A DNA stretch of 64,000 nucleotides from DAOUGC01 sp034429695 (GCA_034429695.1 DAOUGC010000056.1:1-64000); one strand, 5' to 3'; positions 52,217 through 62,145 are shown, counted from the stretch's first letter. Notes: generated by a model not told the origin, from the letters alone. Program-made: numbers and translations.

Positions 52217-53824
52217 ATGACCGATAACTGGCTGTGGTGGCGTGATGGCATCATCTATCAAATCTATCCGCGCTCTTTTCAAGATAGCAATAACGATGGC
52301 ATTGGCGACCTGCGCGGGATCATTCAACGGCTGGACCATCTAAAAACCCTGGGCGTGGACGCCATCTGGCTGTCGCCGTTCTACCCCTCGCCGGATGTTG
52401 ACTTTGGCTACGACGTTTCCGATTATACCGGCATTGACCCCAAATACGGGACCATGCAGGATTTTGCCGATCTGGTCGAACAAGCGCACCAGAGAAACAT
52501 CCATATTGTGGTTGACCTGGTGCTCAACCACACCTCTGATCAACATCCCTGGTTTGTGGAAAGCCGTTCCAGCAAGGACAACCCCCACCGCGACTGGTAC
52601 ATATGGGCCGAAGGGCGCGGCAACCGCCCACCCAACAACTGGGCTTCGGTGTTCGGCGGCAAAGGCTGGGAGCTGGACCCCGCCACGGGGCAGTATTACT
52701 TCCACATGTTTTACAAGGAACAACCCGACCTCAACTGGCACAACCCGGCTGTGCGCGAGGAAATGCTCAACGTCTTCCGCTTCTGGCTGCAACAGGGGGT
52801 GGACGGCTTCAGATTGGACGTTTTCAACGTCTATTTCAAACACAAAGACTTGCAGGATAACCCGGCCCAGTTCCATCCGGTGGGATCGCTGTATCCCTTC
52901 ATCGGTCAGCGCCATACCAATGACTGCGATCAGCCGGAGATGCTGCCGCTGCTATCTGATGTGCGCGCCATCCTGGATGAAAAGCCGGGCCGTTATGTGG
53001 TGGGTGAGACCTTTCTCTCCACGCCTGAAAGCGCGGCACGTTACTGCGGTGACAATTTGCTGCACGCCGCGTTTAACTTCCAGTTCCTGCACTGCCGCTG
53101 GAAACCCGGTGACTTTCTGAAAAGCATCCAAAAATGGGAACAGGCGCTCTCTCCAGAAACCTTCCCCAACTACGTGCTCTCCAATCACGATGTGGTGCGC
53201 GCCGCCACCCGTTATGGGCGCGGTGAAAGTGATGAACGCCTGAAGGTCGCGGCTGCATTGCTGCTCACCCAGCGCGGCACGCCGTACATCTACTACGGCG
53301 AGGAGATCGGGATGAGGGATATTCCGCTGACGCGCGACATGGTTCAGGACCCCATCGGCAAACGTTTCTGGCCCTTCATGAAAGGCCGCGACGGCTGCCG
53401 CTCGCCCATGCAGTGGAATGCCGACCACGCCGCTGGTTTTTCCGCAGGGCAACCCTGGCTGCCGGTCAACAAAAATTATGTTGATCGCAACGTCGAAAGC
53501 CAGACAGCCGACCCGGATTCACTGTTCAATTTCTACCGCAAGCTGATCCAGCTCCGCCGCGAAACCCCCGTGCTGCGCGAAGGCATGTTTGTGCCGCTCA
53601 CCTTTGACCCGCGCGCCGTGCTGGCTTATCTGCGCAAGGACGGCGATCAAACCATCATGGTGGCATTGAATTTCAGCCGACGCAGGGTCCCATTTGTGCT
53701 CGGCTCAGACCTGGCGCGGGGGCGCTGGCGTTTGCTGCTTTCCAGCAAGCGCGACCAGGTGGAGATCACCGACCGCCTGCTGCCGCTTGAACCGGAAGAA
53801 GCGGTCATTATGATCCAGGAATAA
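52217..53824 (+). CDS. GH13 alpha-glucosidase (oligo-1,6-glucosidase/trehalose-hydrolase group)
   Basis: The ATG at 52217 with GGAGG 6 bp upstream gives 535 residues. The GH13 regions are present: DLVLNHTSDQH (region I), GFRLDVFN with the catalytic Asp (II), VVGETF with the catalytic Glu (III) and LSNHDVVR (IV). The start WWRDGIIYQIYPRSFQDSN is typical of alpha-glucosidases of the subfamily that acts on short malto- or isomalto-oligosaccharides, trehalose or sucrose. No signal peptide is present, so it is cytoplasmic. No sugar transporter is adjacent. Confidence 0.92.
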   Translation: MTDNWLWWRDGIIYQIYPRSFQDSNNDGIGDLRGIIQRLDHLKTLGVDAIWLSPFYPSPDVDFGYDVSDYTGIDPKYGTMQDFADLVEQAHQRNIHIVVDLVLNHTSDQHPWFVESRSSKDNPHRDWYIWAEGRGNRPPNNWASVFGGKGWELDPATGQYYFHMFYKEQPDLNWHNPAVREEMLNVFRFWLQQGVDGFRLDVFNVYFKHKDLQDNPAQFHPVGSLYPFIGQRHTNDCDQPEMLPLLSDVRAILDEKPGRYVVGETFLSTPESAARYCGDNLLHAAFNFQFLHCRWKPGDFLKSIQKWEQALSPETFPNYVLSNHDVVRAATRYGRGESDERLKVAAALLLTQRGTPYIYYGEEIGMRDIPLTRDMVQDPIGKRFWPFMKGRDGCRSPMQWNADHAAGFSAGQPWLPVNKNYVDRNVESQTADPDSLFNFYRKLIQLRRETPVLREGMFVPLTFDPRAVLAYLRKDGDQTIMVALNFSRRRVPFVLGSDLARGRWRLLLSSKRDQVEITDRLLPLEPEEAVIMIQE

Positions 53825-53856
53825 AGTCAGCCCCAACCGCAGGCTAATCATAAGGT

Positions 53857-53897
53857 AACCGGATGGTCAGGTGAAAACACCAGGCCATCCGGTTTTT
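53857..53897 (+). terminator. Terminator of the GH13 gene
   Basis: A long stem (aaccggatggtc / ggccatccggtt, with an inner 4-bp extension) and loop aaaa, followed by TTTTT. One internal mismatch. Confidence 0.92.
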
Positions 53898-53920
53898 ACT
53901 TTTCTTCATGGGGCAGGGAT

Positions 53921-55030
53921 CTACCCGCCGCCTGGTTCCCGTTCAAACTCCTCCAGCACGTCCAGCCCAAACTCCACCCCCACCTCGGCGGCGATATCCT
54001 CCAATCCCCTGGCGACGCTTGCCATCAATGGTACACCGTGCTGCAGGTTGTACTCGCTGCGTTCAAACTCCTTCTCGCCGTGAATAAAGATGCGCTCCTG
54101 TCCCACCGCCTTTGGCGAGGTCTTGAGTTCGCGGATGGTTGCATCCATGTCACGCTTGAATTCCTCCACATCGCGGAAGGCATCCACGCGCATGGCGGCA
54201 AAGTAATGCCCCACGTTTGCCTGACCCGATGCCCCGCTGCGCCCCACCGCTGCGCCGTGCGCCGCGCCGGACAGCACCCCCGAGAAGATATCGACCCACA
54301 GGCTCAGCCCGTAGCCCTTGTAGCCGGACATGAAATCCACCCCACCCAGCGGCATCAACGCCCCGCCCGTGAGCACCTCAGCCGGGGTCTGCGTGATCTC
54401 GCCGCGCCCGTTGATCCCCCAGCCCTCTGGCATCTGTTTTCCGGCTTTGTCGTACACGGTCACCTTGCCGATTGGCACAATCGAGGTCGCCATGTCCAGC
54501 ACGTAAGGGCGTTCCTCCAGCGTTGGAACTGCAACGGCAATCGGGTTGGTGCCGATGATCGGCGCTGAGCCGTAGGTGGGCGCCACCAGCGGTTGCGAAT
54601 TGGTAAAGCTGATCCCGATCATGTCATGCGGCAGCGCCATCATGGCATAATACCCGGCAATGCCGTAATGATTGCTGTTGCGCACCGTCACCATTGAAAC
54701 GCCCATCTCCCTGGCTTTTTCAATGCAGCGGGTCATGGCCTGTTTGGCGATCACCTGCCCCAGCCCGTTGCCGCCGTCCAGCAGCAGCGTGGTGGGCGTC
54801 TCACGCGCCACCGTCACCGGTGAGGTTGGGTCAATCAATCCTTTGCGCAGGCGCGAACCGTAATAGGTGTTCAGCCGGATGATGCCGTGCGACTCCACCC
54901 CGCGCATGTCGGCAGCCAGTAAAACATCCGCCGCCACCACCGCATCCGGCTCAGAAACGCCCAGTTTGCAGAAAAAACGCACCATGAAAGCGTGCAGGTC
55001 TTCAGCTCGAAAACGCAGATATTTAATCAT
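53921..55030 (-). CDS. Ldh2-family NAD(P)-dependent malate/L-lactate/ureidoglycolate dehydrogenase
   Basis: The 369-residue protein has AGGGG before its ATG and the family signatures: DMRGVESHGIIRL (about 41-53), VRNSNHYGIAGYYA and a Rossmann-unrelated NAD site with GTNPIAVAVP. Members include malate, L-lactate, sulfolactate and ureidoglycolate (AllD) dehydrogenases. AllD makes oxalurate, the substrate of the FdrA/AllG/AllH system, so its presence about 40 kb from those genes is notable, but the substrate cannot be told from sequence here. It has no operon partner. Confidence 0.9.
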   Translation of the reverse strand: MIKYLRFRAEDLHAFMVRFFCKLGVSEPDAVVAADVLLAADMRGVESHGIIRLNTYYGSRLRKGLIDPTSPVTVARETPTTLLLDGGNGLGQVIAKQAMTRCIEKAREMGVSMVTVRNSNHYGIAGYYAMMALPHDMIGISFTNSQPLVAPTYGSAPIIGTNPIAVAVPTLEERPYVLDMATSIVPIGKVTVYDKAGKQMPEGWGINGRGEITQTPAEVLTGGALMPLGGVDFMSGYKGYGLSLWVDIFSGVLSGAAHGAAVGRSGASGQANVGHYFAAMRVDAFRDVEEFKRDMDATIRELKTSPKAVGQERIFIHGEKEFERSEYNLQHGVPLMASVARGLEDIAAEVGVEFGLDVLEEFEREPGGG

Positions 55031-55174
55031 ACTTACCCCTCTATTCTCCCCGTCAGGCTGGCTTGCTTATGAGGGTATTATACAGAATCTGCGCCTGGCT
55101 TTCCATCAGCGCATCTTACAAACTGGCGTCGGACGCATCATGACAATCCTGCTCCCTCCGCCTCATAGGGGGAT

Positions 55175-55588
55175 TTATTCATTTGGGAAAAATTTTTGCA
55201 TAAATGAAGCCGGCGTATGAATGGCCATGCCCTGAGTAATCAATGCTAAGAAATGTTTTATGTTTCCGGTTACCAGAGCCTGTGCATTCGCGGTTATGAA
55301 TACCTCGACAAAGGGTAGATCATCCGGATCAGCAAACTCATCCAGGAGAAGTGGGGCGGCCTCAGTGTGACATCCATTTAGTTCGATGAATGCAATCACC
55401 TCTCGCGCACGCGCTGGATTTATCCGTAATTCCGGACGAGCCAGAACATCTTCGTACTCCCCCAGTATCCTATCGTCATAGGCAACCTGAAAATGACCAT
55501 CAAGCGCCAGGTCCATTATCCTACCCGGGAACCCTGTGCCATTTAACAACCCGCTGACAACCACATTGGTGTCCAGAACCACCAGCAT
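55175..55588 (-). CDS. PIN-domain toxin (VapC-like, COG1569)
   Basis: The 137-residue protein begins with the PIN motif VVLDTNVVVSGL, has an acidic region with Glu near residue 45 (EYEDVLARPEL) and the C-terminal DLPFVEVF with the later acidic cluster. It probably cleaves RNA. Its ATG overlaps the stop of the upstream gene by one base (TAATG), a usual layout for coupled toxin-antitoxin genes. Confidence 0.85.
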   Translation of the reverse strand: MLVVLDTNVVVSGLLNGTGFPGRIMDLALDGHFQVAYDDRILGEYEDVLARPELRINPARAREVIAFIELNGCHTEAAPLLLDEFADPDDLPFVEVFITANAQALVTGNIKHFLALITQGMAIHTPASFMQKFFPNE

Positions 55589-55878
55589 TATTTCTTCCGC
55601 TCCTGCCGTGTCTTCTGAATGACCTCATCAACCTGCGAATCGGTCATCCGGTCCAACCCATTCTGGCGGGCCTGGGAACGAATTGCCCGGGCTGCCATTT
55701 GCGCGCGCAGTTTGGAGACCATTAACACAATGTCTTCAATGCTGTCATTGTCAGATAGATCGATCATGATGGCAAAGGGTTTTCCATCCACGGTAACCAC
55801 CAGTTGCCCATCCTCTTCAAGTTTTTGGCGCAGTACACCGGGTTCGTTTCTTAATAACCGATAGGGAACGAATTCCAT
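55588..55878 (-). CDS. Phd/YefM-like antitoxin
   Basis: The ATG at 55878 with AAGGAGG gives 96 residues. It is a small, partly acidic protein with a likely N-terminal DNA-binding part (VVTVDGKPFAIMIDL) and a basic, helical C-terminus that would contact the PIN toxin. The gene order antitoxin then toxin, with overlapping stop and start, supports the pair. Its family is only loosely recognisable. Confidence 0.75.
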   Translation of the reverse strand: MEFVPYRLLRNEPGVLRQKLEEDGQLVVTVDGKPFAIMIDLSDNDSIEDIVLMVSKLRAQMAARAIRSQARQNGLDRMTDSQVDEVIQKTRQERKK

Positions 55879-55991
55879 TTCAACCTCCTTGTAGCAAATA
55901 TTGCTACAATTAGTATACTCCATTTATCATTTATTTCAACCACGCTGCCTTTCCGATGGACACCCCGATCCTCCGATACCTGTTCGGAAAA

Positions 55992-56018
55992 CAAAAAAGC
56001 CATCCAAAAGATGGCTTT
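55992..56018 (-). terminator. Terminator of gyrB
   Basis: A 9-bp stem (aaagccatc / gatggcttt) with loop caaaa is followed on the minus strand by TTTTTTG, 26 bp after the gyrB stop. Confidence 0.85.
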
Positions 56019-56043
56019 CGTTTATTCAAAAAAATTTATACCC

Positions 56044-57966
56044 CTACACGTCCAGGTTTCTCACGTCCCTGGCGTGGGTCTGGATGAAGCGCGTGCGCGG
56101 AGGCACGGCCGCGCCCATCAGCATGTCGAAGGTGCGGTCGGCTGCGGCGGCGTCGTCAATCGTCACCTGCATCAGCGTGCGGTTGGCGGGGTTCATGGTG
56201 GTCTCCCACAACTGCTGCGGGTTCATTTCGCCCAGACCTTTGTAGCGCTGCAGCGAGGCCTTCTCGCCGCCCATCTCTTTGATCATGCGGTCCTTTTCGG
56301 TTTCGGTGTAGGCAAAGCGCACCTGGTTGCGGTGGGCGATGCGGTACAACGGCGGCTGGGCAATGTACAGATGGCCCTCTTCGATCAAGGACGGCATGTA
56401 GCGGAAAAAGAAGGTCAGCAGCAGGGTGCGGATGTGCGCGCCGTCAACGTCGGCATCGGTCATGATGATGATGCGCGAGTAACGCAGGTTGGTCAGGTCA
56501 AAGGTTTCGCCCACGCCGGTTCCAATGGCCGAGATCAAAGCCTTGACCTCGTTGTTGCCCAGGATCTTGTCCAGCCGGGCACGCTCGGTGTTGAGGATCT
56601 TGCCGCGCAGCGGCAGGATGGCCTGGAAGTGCCGGTCGCGGCCCTGTTTGGCCGAGCCGCCTGCCGACTCCCCCTCAACGATGTACAGTTCGGTGCGAGT
56701 GGCGTCGCGCTCAGAGCAGTCAGCCAGCTTGCCGGGCAGGGTCAGGCTTTCCAGCGCGCTCTTGCGGATCACCAGGTCACGCGCCTTGCGGGCAGCGTCA
56801 CGCGCCCGGTACGAGGTGAGACATTTGGAGATGATCGCACGCGCCGCGGACGGATTCTCTTCCAGGAAGGCATAGAAAGCCTCGCCCACCACCTGGGTCA
56901 CGTAGGTCTGCACCTCGGGGTTCATCAGTTTGACCTTGGTCTGCGATTCAAACTGCGGGTCGGGGTGCTTGACGGACACGATCGCGGTCAGGCCTTCGCG
57001 GGTGTCCTCACCCGAGAAGTTGGGGTCGTTTTCCTTGAGCAGGTTGTTCTTGCGGGCGTAATCGTTGATCACACGCGTGATGGCGGTGCGCAAACCGGTG
57101 AGGTGCGTGCCGCCGTCAATGGTGTTGATCGTGTTGGCAAACGAGTAGACCGATTCGTTGTAGGCGTCGGTGTACTGCACCGCCACTTCAACGCCAATGT
57201 TCTCGATTTCCTTCTCCATGTACACCACAGGGTGCAGGCTGTCGCGGTTGCGGTTGATGTAACGCACAAATGACTGGATGCCGCCCTCAAAGAAAAAGCT
57301 CATCTCGCGGTGGGCGCGTTCGTCAATCAGCACAATGCGTACCTGGCGGGTGACAAACGCCATCTCGCGGAAACGCTGACACAGTGTGTCAAAGCGAAAA
57401 TCCACATCATCCTTGAAGATGGTGGTGTCAAAACGGAAGGTTGTACGGGTTCCGCTTTCACCCGGGTTGGCTTTGCCAATTTCCTTGACCTGCTCCTGCG
57501 GGATGCCGCGTTCATAGCGCTGGAAGAACACCCGTCCTTCCCGGCGCACTTCCACCTCGCACCATTCGGAGAGCGCATTCACCGCCGAGACGCCCACGCC
57601 GTGCAAACCGCCTGACACCTTATAGCTGCCTGAGCCGAACTTGCCGCCGGCGTGCAGGGTGGTCATCACCACCTCCAACGCCGATTTCTTCTTCTCAGGG
57701 TGAATGTCTGTGGGGATGCCGCGGCCATTGTCGTCAACGGTCACAGAACTATCGGGGTGAATGGTGACGATGATGCGGTCACACGAACCAGCCAGCGCTT
57801 CGTCAATGGAGTTATCCACCACCTCATATACCAGGTGATGCAACGCTTTAAGGTCAGTACCACCAACATACATACCCGGGCGGCGGCGGACCGCCTCAAG
57901 CCCTTCCAGTACGGTGATGTCGGTCGCGGTATAAGATGTCTGGGGACGATTCCCTGCTTGTGCCAC
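56044..57966 (-). CDS. gyrB: DNA gyrase subunit B
   Basis: A GTG start at 57966, 6 bp after GGAGG, gives 640 residues beginning with the usual short lead before the ATP-binding domain. GHKL motifs include [18 protein letters not shown] and [14 protein letters not shown]. The Toprim domain has [14 protein letters not shown] and [13 protein letters not shown]. It supplies ATP-driven strand passage for negative supercoiling. The longer in-frame extension upstream has no ribosome binding site. gyrA is not in the window. Confidence 0.96.
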   Translation of the reverse strand: MAQAGNRPQTSYTATDITVLEGLEAVRRRPGMYVGGTDLKALHHLVYEVVDNSIDEALAGSCDRIIVTIHPDSSVTVDDNGRGIPTDIHPEKKKSALEVVMTTLHAGGKFGSGSYKVSGGLHGVGVSAVNALSEWCEVEVRREGRVFFQRYERGIPQEQVKEIGKANPGESGTRTTFRFDTTIFKDDVDFRFDTLCQRFREMAFVTRQVRIVLIDERAHREMSFFFEGGIQSFVRYINRNRDSLHPVVYMEKEIENIGVEVAVQYTDAYNESVYSFANTINTIDGGTHLTGLRTAITRVINDYARKNNLLKENDPNFSGEDTREGLTAIVSVKHPDPQFESQTKVKLMNPEVQTYVTQVVGEAFYAFLEENPSAARAIISKCLTSYRARDAARKARDLVIRKSALESLTLPGKLADCSERDATRTELYIVEGESAGGSAKQGRDRHFQAILPLRGKILNTERARLDKILGNNEVKALISAIGTGVGETFDLTNLRYSRIIIMTDADVDGAHIRTLLLTFFFRYMPSLIEEGHLYIAQPPLYRIAHRNQVRFAYTETEKDRMIKEMGGEKASLQRYKGLGEMNPQQLWETTMNPANRTLMQVTIDDAAAADRTFDMLMGAAVPPRTRFIQTHARDVRNLDV

Positions 57967-58045
57967 AATAACCTCCAACGAGTTCAATGCAATAGATATT
58001 CTTACCGGTCCACAGGGAATCCCATTATCAGGGAAAGGGACGCGA

Positions 58046-59077
58046 TCATTGTTTGAATGCAGCGGTGGGGTTGCCAGTACCCTTGCGCAGTGATTCCTGC
58101 ATCCAGCGCATACCACCGGTGTAATAGACAAAACTGGAGCTGACCAGTGCCGTGCTGACAAAGGCATGTCCAACCACCCCCACCAGCAACAACCATGATG
58201 ATTCGGGCGGGATGCGCCAGATTACATCCATACCCTGACTGATCAACAGGACGATCAACAGAAATAAACCCGTGCCCGGCAGGAAGAAGCGCACCAGTTT
58301 CAGGCTTGTCAACATGGATGCAGGGGCGGAGAGGCGGTAGGCAAACACCCCATGCGGTGAGAACACCAGCGGCATCAGCAGCCACAACGCCATCAGCCCC
58401 ATCAGGAACAGACTGATCTGCACCAGCCCGGGGTTGATCATGGCAACAACCACCACCATCAGGCTGATCGGAATCAGCATGATCACCATGAACACAATTG
58501 TGATCAGGGTTAACGAAACCATCTGCAGGTAATGCCAGAACAGATCCTTTAAGGCCGTGTTATCCCCGGCTTTCACTGGTTGCACCACCCGACCGATCTG
58601 CTGGAAGTACAGCGCACCCAAAAACAAACCGGCCAGCGCCAGCAACACCCACAGCCCCACTGCCGCCCCCACTGAAGTGGTTTCCAGGAAGACAGCCTGT
58701 CCCAGGGGGGTTTCAACCGGTGAGTAAGCCGACAGCAGGCTGGAAACCCCAACCGGATAGGTGCGCAGCATGGAGAACAGGTTAAAGCGGGTCAGTAATA
58801 CATCATACATCTCGCGCACCTGCCCCACCCATTCGATCATGGTCTGGTCACCCATCTGCACCACCATGCGGTTGTACTCCTCCCACAGCGGCATCATCAC
58901 ATCGCGGATGCGCAAATGGGGCCCCAACCACAGGAACAAATCCAGCACCAATGGTGGAATGACCAGGTGCAGATTATTGGTTACCGTATTAAAACCCACC
59001 GTGAGTGATTCAAACAGTTTCGGTGGGCTGATGGTGATGCTGTCAGTTTGACCTTCCATAAACGTTGATTTTACCAT
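58046..59077 (-). CDS. Multi-pass membrane protein of unknown function
   Basis: The 343-residue protein has about six hydrophobic segments, the strongest at 135-165 and 185-235, and a long N-terminal region with amphipathic helices. No family is recognised. A TATAAT-type -10 lies about 50 bp upstream on the minus strand; the start codon used (59077 or 59059) is uncertain because neither has a good ribosome binding site. It is transcribed away from the next membrane protein. Confidence 0.6.
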   Translation of the reverse strand: MVKSTFMEGQTDSITISPPKLFESLTVGFNTVTNNLHLVIPPLVLDLFLWLGPHLRIRDVMMPLWEEYNRMVVQMGDQTMIEWVGQVREMYDVLLTRFNLFSMLRTYPVGVSSLLSAYSPVETPLGQAVFLETTSVGAAVGLWVLLALAGLFLGALYFQQIGRVVQPVKAGDNTALKDLFWHYLQMVSLTLITIVFMVIMLIPISLMVVVVAMINPGLVQISLFLMGLMALWLLMPLVFSPHGVFAYRLSAPASMLTSLKLVRFFLPGTGLFLLIVLLISQGMDVIWRIPPESSWLLLVGVVGHAFVSTALVSSSFVYYTGGMRWMQESLRKGTGNPTAAFKQ

Positions 59078-59169
59078 AAATCACTACAGACGTTTTTCCC
59101 GCGTTACGGGGTCATCCTCGTTTCATATTATAGAATTTTTGTTCAATTCCGTCAAGCAATGTCCGTCAA

Positions 59170-59198
59170 TTGCGGTTTTGGGACTTGGGCGATACAAT
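59170..59198 (+). promoter_or_regulatory. Promoter of the 59207 gene
   Basis: TTGCGG, a 17-bp spacer and TACAAT, 8 bp before the ATG. No ribosome binding site lies between, so the mRNA is probably leaderless. Confidence 0.6.
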
Positions 59199-59206
59199 TT
59201 ATTGAG

Positions 59207-60028
59207 ATGGAAGAACGCCCCAACCTCCCTGACGCTGATCGCCTGTCCATTCTGGTCGCCTCCATATTACTTGCCTATGTTCTGGCATCATTCATCAACC
59301 TTGGTGGCGATCAATTGGGCTTGCAGTTACCCGGCTTCTTCTTTTCCATTGATCTCAGCGTGCAATCGGTCGTACGATTGCTGGTGGCGGTACTGGCTGC
59401 GGTTGGCGCAGACTGGCTGATCCGCTCGCACCCCGACCTGGGTGGGCAAACCACCATCCAGCATTGGATGCTGCCAGCCCTGACTGCCTGGGTGATCGGA
59501 GTACCCTTGAGCTCCATTGAGCCAGGTCCTGGCTGGTGGGGGGTGCTGGGGTTCGGTGCGCTGCTGCTCATTCTGGTGTTCATTGCAGAATACATCTCGG
59601 TCGATCTCTCCGGCGCGCTGTACGCACCCGCCACGGTGGGGCTTACCGCACTGTCTTTTGCGCTTGCGTTGATCCTCACCATCACCATCCGCGCGGGCAG
59701 CCTGCGCCTGTATTTGATCATCCCCGCTGTGGTGATCACCATTTTTCTGGTGGTGCTGCGCTCACTGTATATGCGGTTGGGAGGCAGGTGGTTGTGGGCA
59801 TGGGCGGCTGCCATTGCCGTGGTGGTGGGACAGCTCGCCTTGGCATTTCACTACCTGCCCATTCGGCCATTAAGCTACGGGCTGCTCATTCTGGGCCCTG
59901 CCTACGCGCTCACCAGCCTGGCAGGAGCGTTGATTGAACAACGCCCTGGCCGCACGCTGTGGATTGAACCGGTGCTCATGCTGGTCGTCATCTGGGGTCT
60001 GGCAATTGCGCTGGGAGGCCTGGTGTGA
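59207..60028 (+). CDS. Multi-pass membrane protein of unknown function
   Basis: The ATG at 59207 gives 273 residues. The protein has about eight short hydrophobic segments and few charged residues; it resembles a DUF-type integral membrane protein but I recognise no family. It appears leaderless and overlaps the JAMM gene by 4 bp (GTGTGA), so the two are translated together. Confidence 0.65.
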   Translation: MEERPNLPDADRLSILVASILLAYVLASFINLGGDQLGLQLPGFFFSIDLSVQSVVRLLVAVLAAVGADWLIRSHPDLGGQTTIQHWMLPALTAWVIGVPLSSIEPGPGWWGVLGFGALLLILVFIAEYISVDLSGALYAPATVGLTALSFALALILTITIRAGSLRLYLIIPAVVITIFLVVLRSLYMRLGGRWLWAWAAAIAVVVGQLALAFHYLPIRPLSYGLLILGPAYALTSLAGALIEQRPGRTLWIEPVLMLVVIWGLAIALGGLV

Positions 60029-60435
60029 GGTCATGCCTGCGCCTGCCGGCTGCCATTCGCGATCAAATCATCACCCATGCCCGCAACCAGGTTCCACTGG
60101 AATGTTGCGGCATTCTGGCCGGGGTGGGCGAATCTGTTTCCGAGGTATTCGAAATTGAAAATGAATTGCGCAGCCCGGTGCGTTTTCGTATGAACCCTGC
60201 CGGGCAATGGGCGGCCATGCAGGCCATCTTCCCTGAACGCGAGATGACTGCGATTTATCATTCCCATCCGGATGGCCCACCCCACCCCTCGCCCACTGAC
60301 CTTGCAGAGCACAACTATCCAGAAAGCGCTGTGGTCATCCTCAGCCGTAACGCTTCAGGCGCATGGAACCTGCATGCTTACGAAATCATGGATGGACAGG
60401 CACACGCCATCCCTGTTATGATTGAACCTGCGTAA
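60025..60435 (+). CDS. JAMM/MPN-family zinc metallopeptidase (M67)
   Basis: The 136-residue protein has the JAMM motif: Glu 26 in ECCGIL and HSH (79-81) with Ser 89 and Asp 92 (HSHPDGPPHPSPTD). JAMM proteins of this size cleave isopeptide or sulfur-carrier-protein bonds, such as the CysO or ThiS-type conjugates in cysteine and thiamin synthesis. The start is GTG, overlapping the upstream stop. No sulfur-carrier gene is adjacent. Confidence 0.88.
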   Translation: MRSCLRLPAAIRDQIITHARNQVPLECCGILAGVGESVSEVFEIENELRSPVRFRMNPAGQWAAMQAIFPEREMTAIYHSHPDGPPHPSPTDLAEHNYPESAVVILSRNASGAWNLHAYEIMDGQAHAIPVMIEPA

Positions 60436-60482
60436 CCGGGGAACAGACCCGGTGTTTTATCTGTCAGGAGGAACAAAATTAT

Positions 60483-61151
60483 ATGGTTCTTGCAGCGAGC
60501 ATCACCGCCCTCATCCTTGCCTATCTGGTGGGTTCCATCCCATCCGGGTTGATTATCGTCAAGCTGATTAATGGAAAAGATCTTCGTCAGGTGGAAAGCG
60601 GTCGAACAGGCGGGACCAATGCCCTGCGCGCCGCGGGGTTGATCGCAGGCTTGCTCACCGCCGGTATGGACGTGCTGAAGGGTGTGGCCTCTGGATGGAT
60701 CGTGCAATTGCTGCAACCCGGTGACACCTGGCTGCAGGTGCTGGCCGCGGTGATGGCAATCATCGGCCACAATTATTCGGTCTTCCTGCAGGAACGCGGT
60801 AACGACGGCAAGGTGCGTTTCCGCGGCGGGGCAGGCGGTGCAACCGCCCTGGGTGGAGCCATTGCCCTGTGGACGCAAAGCTGGGTCATCATCCTCCCCA
60901 TCGGTGCGCTGGTTTTTCTGCTGATCGGATATGCCTCTGTGACCACCATCAGCGTGGCGGTGATCGCCACTGGCATCTTTATCTACCGGGCTGCGGTGGG
61001 GGCATCGCCGGCTGAATACATCGTTTACGGGGTGCTGGCGCTGATCATTGTGCTGTATGCACTAAGACCCAACCTTGAACGCCTGGCGCAGGGCACCGAG
61101 CGCATGGTTGGGTTGCGCGCATATATTCGCAGCAAACAACGAAAAATATAA
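60483..61151 (+). CDS. plsY: Glycerol-3-phosphate acyltransferase PlsY
   Basis: The 222-residue protein has AGGAGG 9 bp before its ATG and about five membrane helices. PlsY motifs include SGRTGGTNALRAAG near residue 40, IIGHNYSVFL near 95 and KVRFRGGAGGATALG near 112. It transfers the acyl group from acyl phosphate to glycerol-3-phosphate, the first step of phospholipid synthesis. PlsX is not in the window. Confidence 0.93.
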   Translation: MVLAASITALILAYLVGSIPSGLIIVKLINGKDLRQVESGRTGGTNALRAAGLIAGLLTAGMDVLKGVASGWIVQLLQPGDTWLQVLAAVMAIIGHNYSVFLQERGNDGKVRFRGGAGGATALGGAIALWTQSWVIILPIGALVFLLIGYASVTTISVAVIATGIFIYRAAVGASPAEYIVYGVLALIIVLYALRPNLERLAQGTERMVGLRAYIRSKQRKI

Positions 61152-61152
61152 T

Positions 61153-62043
61153 TTAGAGGGGTTCTTCTTCGGGGGTGGGGGTTCCGGCTGTTTCGGGGCT
61201 CATCCCATTGGCCTCTTCAGCCAGTACGGTCTTGTAAAGCGCCCTGATATTACGCCGGTGAAGGTCTTCGGCAAGCCCGCCCAGGTAGACCCGGCTTTTC
61301 CCACAAGAATCCACATCGATCATGGCCAACGCATCGATGGGGTTCTTTCTTTTTGCCGCAGCGCGCACCGATTTACGAATGGAGGTCAGGTAATTGACAT
61401 TTTCCCGCACCGCCGACTCGATCTCGCCGCGCAGGATGATATCCCCGTGGCCTTGCACAATATTCTCCAGCCCCATCTTGCCCACCTGCTTGATGGTGTT
61501 GATGAGCTGATCAATATCGCCATCCACAATATAAGGGAGGGGTAAAAAGGCGTCGCCAGCAAACAGGATGCGATCCTCCTCCACCAGCACAGAAATGCCG
61601 TCCGGGCTGTGGCCGGGTGTATGGGAAATGATCAGGTTTTTCTTTCCAACCCGCAAGGAGATGGAACCGTCAGAAAAGGTCAGTTGCGGTGGAACCAGCT
61701 TGACCTGTTTAAACGCTGGGTCCTGCCGGCGGGCGGCTTCGAGCGCATGGGCGCCGCGTTCCACCATCACCTGGCGGCACAATTCATGAGCAATGATCGT
61801 TGCACCGGGGAAGAAGCAATTTCCCCAGGTGTGATCAGCATGATTATGGGTGTTGATGATGTAGCGAACCGGAACGTTGAGTTCCTCTTCGATGAACGAG
61901 CGCATCGCCAGCGTCTCTTCGGGGATGGCCAGAGTATCAATCACCACCGCCCACTGCAAACCCGTGACCACACCGGCAGTGACCTGTGCATAAATATCAC
62001 TCTGGAACCAGTAAACATTTTCTGATACGCGCTCGCGCTGCAT
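61153..62043 (-). CDS. MBL-fold metallo-hydrolase
   Basis: The 296-residue protein has the metal-binding HNHADH (66-71), followed by the ISHTPGHSPD segment and a later Asp/His region (ILFAGDAF, VQGHGD). The fold is shared by glyoxalase II, beta-lactamase and quorum-quenching lactonases; the substrate is unknown. GGGAG lies 11 bp before the ATG. It converges with plsY with a 1-bp gap, and its promoter is at 62083-62111. Confidence 0.88.
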   Translation of the reverse strand: MQRERVSENVYWFQSDIYAQVTAGVVTGLQWAVVIDTLAIPEETLAMRSFIEEELNVPVRYIINTHNHADHTWGNCFFPGATIIAHELCRQVMVERGAHALEAARRQDPAFKQVKLVPPQLTFSDGSISLRVGKKNLIISHTPGHSPDGISVLVEEDRILFAGDAFLPLPYIVDGDIDQLINTIKQVGKMGLENIVQGHGDIILRGEIESAVRENVNYLTSIRKSVRAAAKRKNPIDALAMIDVDSCGKSRVYLGGLAEDLHRRNIRALYKTVLAEEANGMSPETAGTPTPEEEPL

Positions 62044-62082
62044 GATTGGTCATTCTCCCGTTTCTGTTGAATCGCAACCCGT

Positions 62083-62111
62083 AGAATAGCACAAATAATG
62101 CGAAAAGTCAA
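62083..62111 (-). promoter_or_regulatory. Promoter of the MBL-fold gene
   Basis: TTGACT, a 17-bp spacer and TATTCT on the minus strand, about 40 bp before the start codon. Confidence 0.65.
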
Positions 62112-62145
62112 AAATTGAATATAAGTGTAAGGCAGCCAAAATCAA

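Noticed and set aside
56011..57273. Long open frame on the plus strand, 420 codons
   Set aside because: It lies antisense to gyrB, and its protein has no recognisable domain and the composition of a shadow frame. The minus-strand frame has all gyrase motifs.
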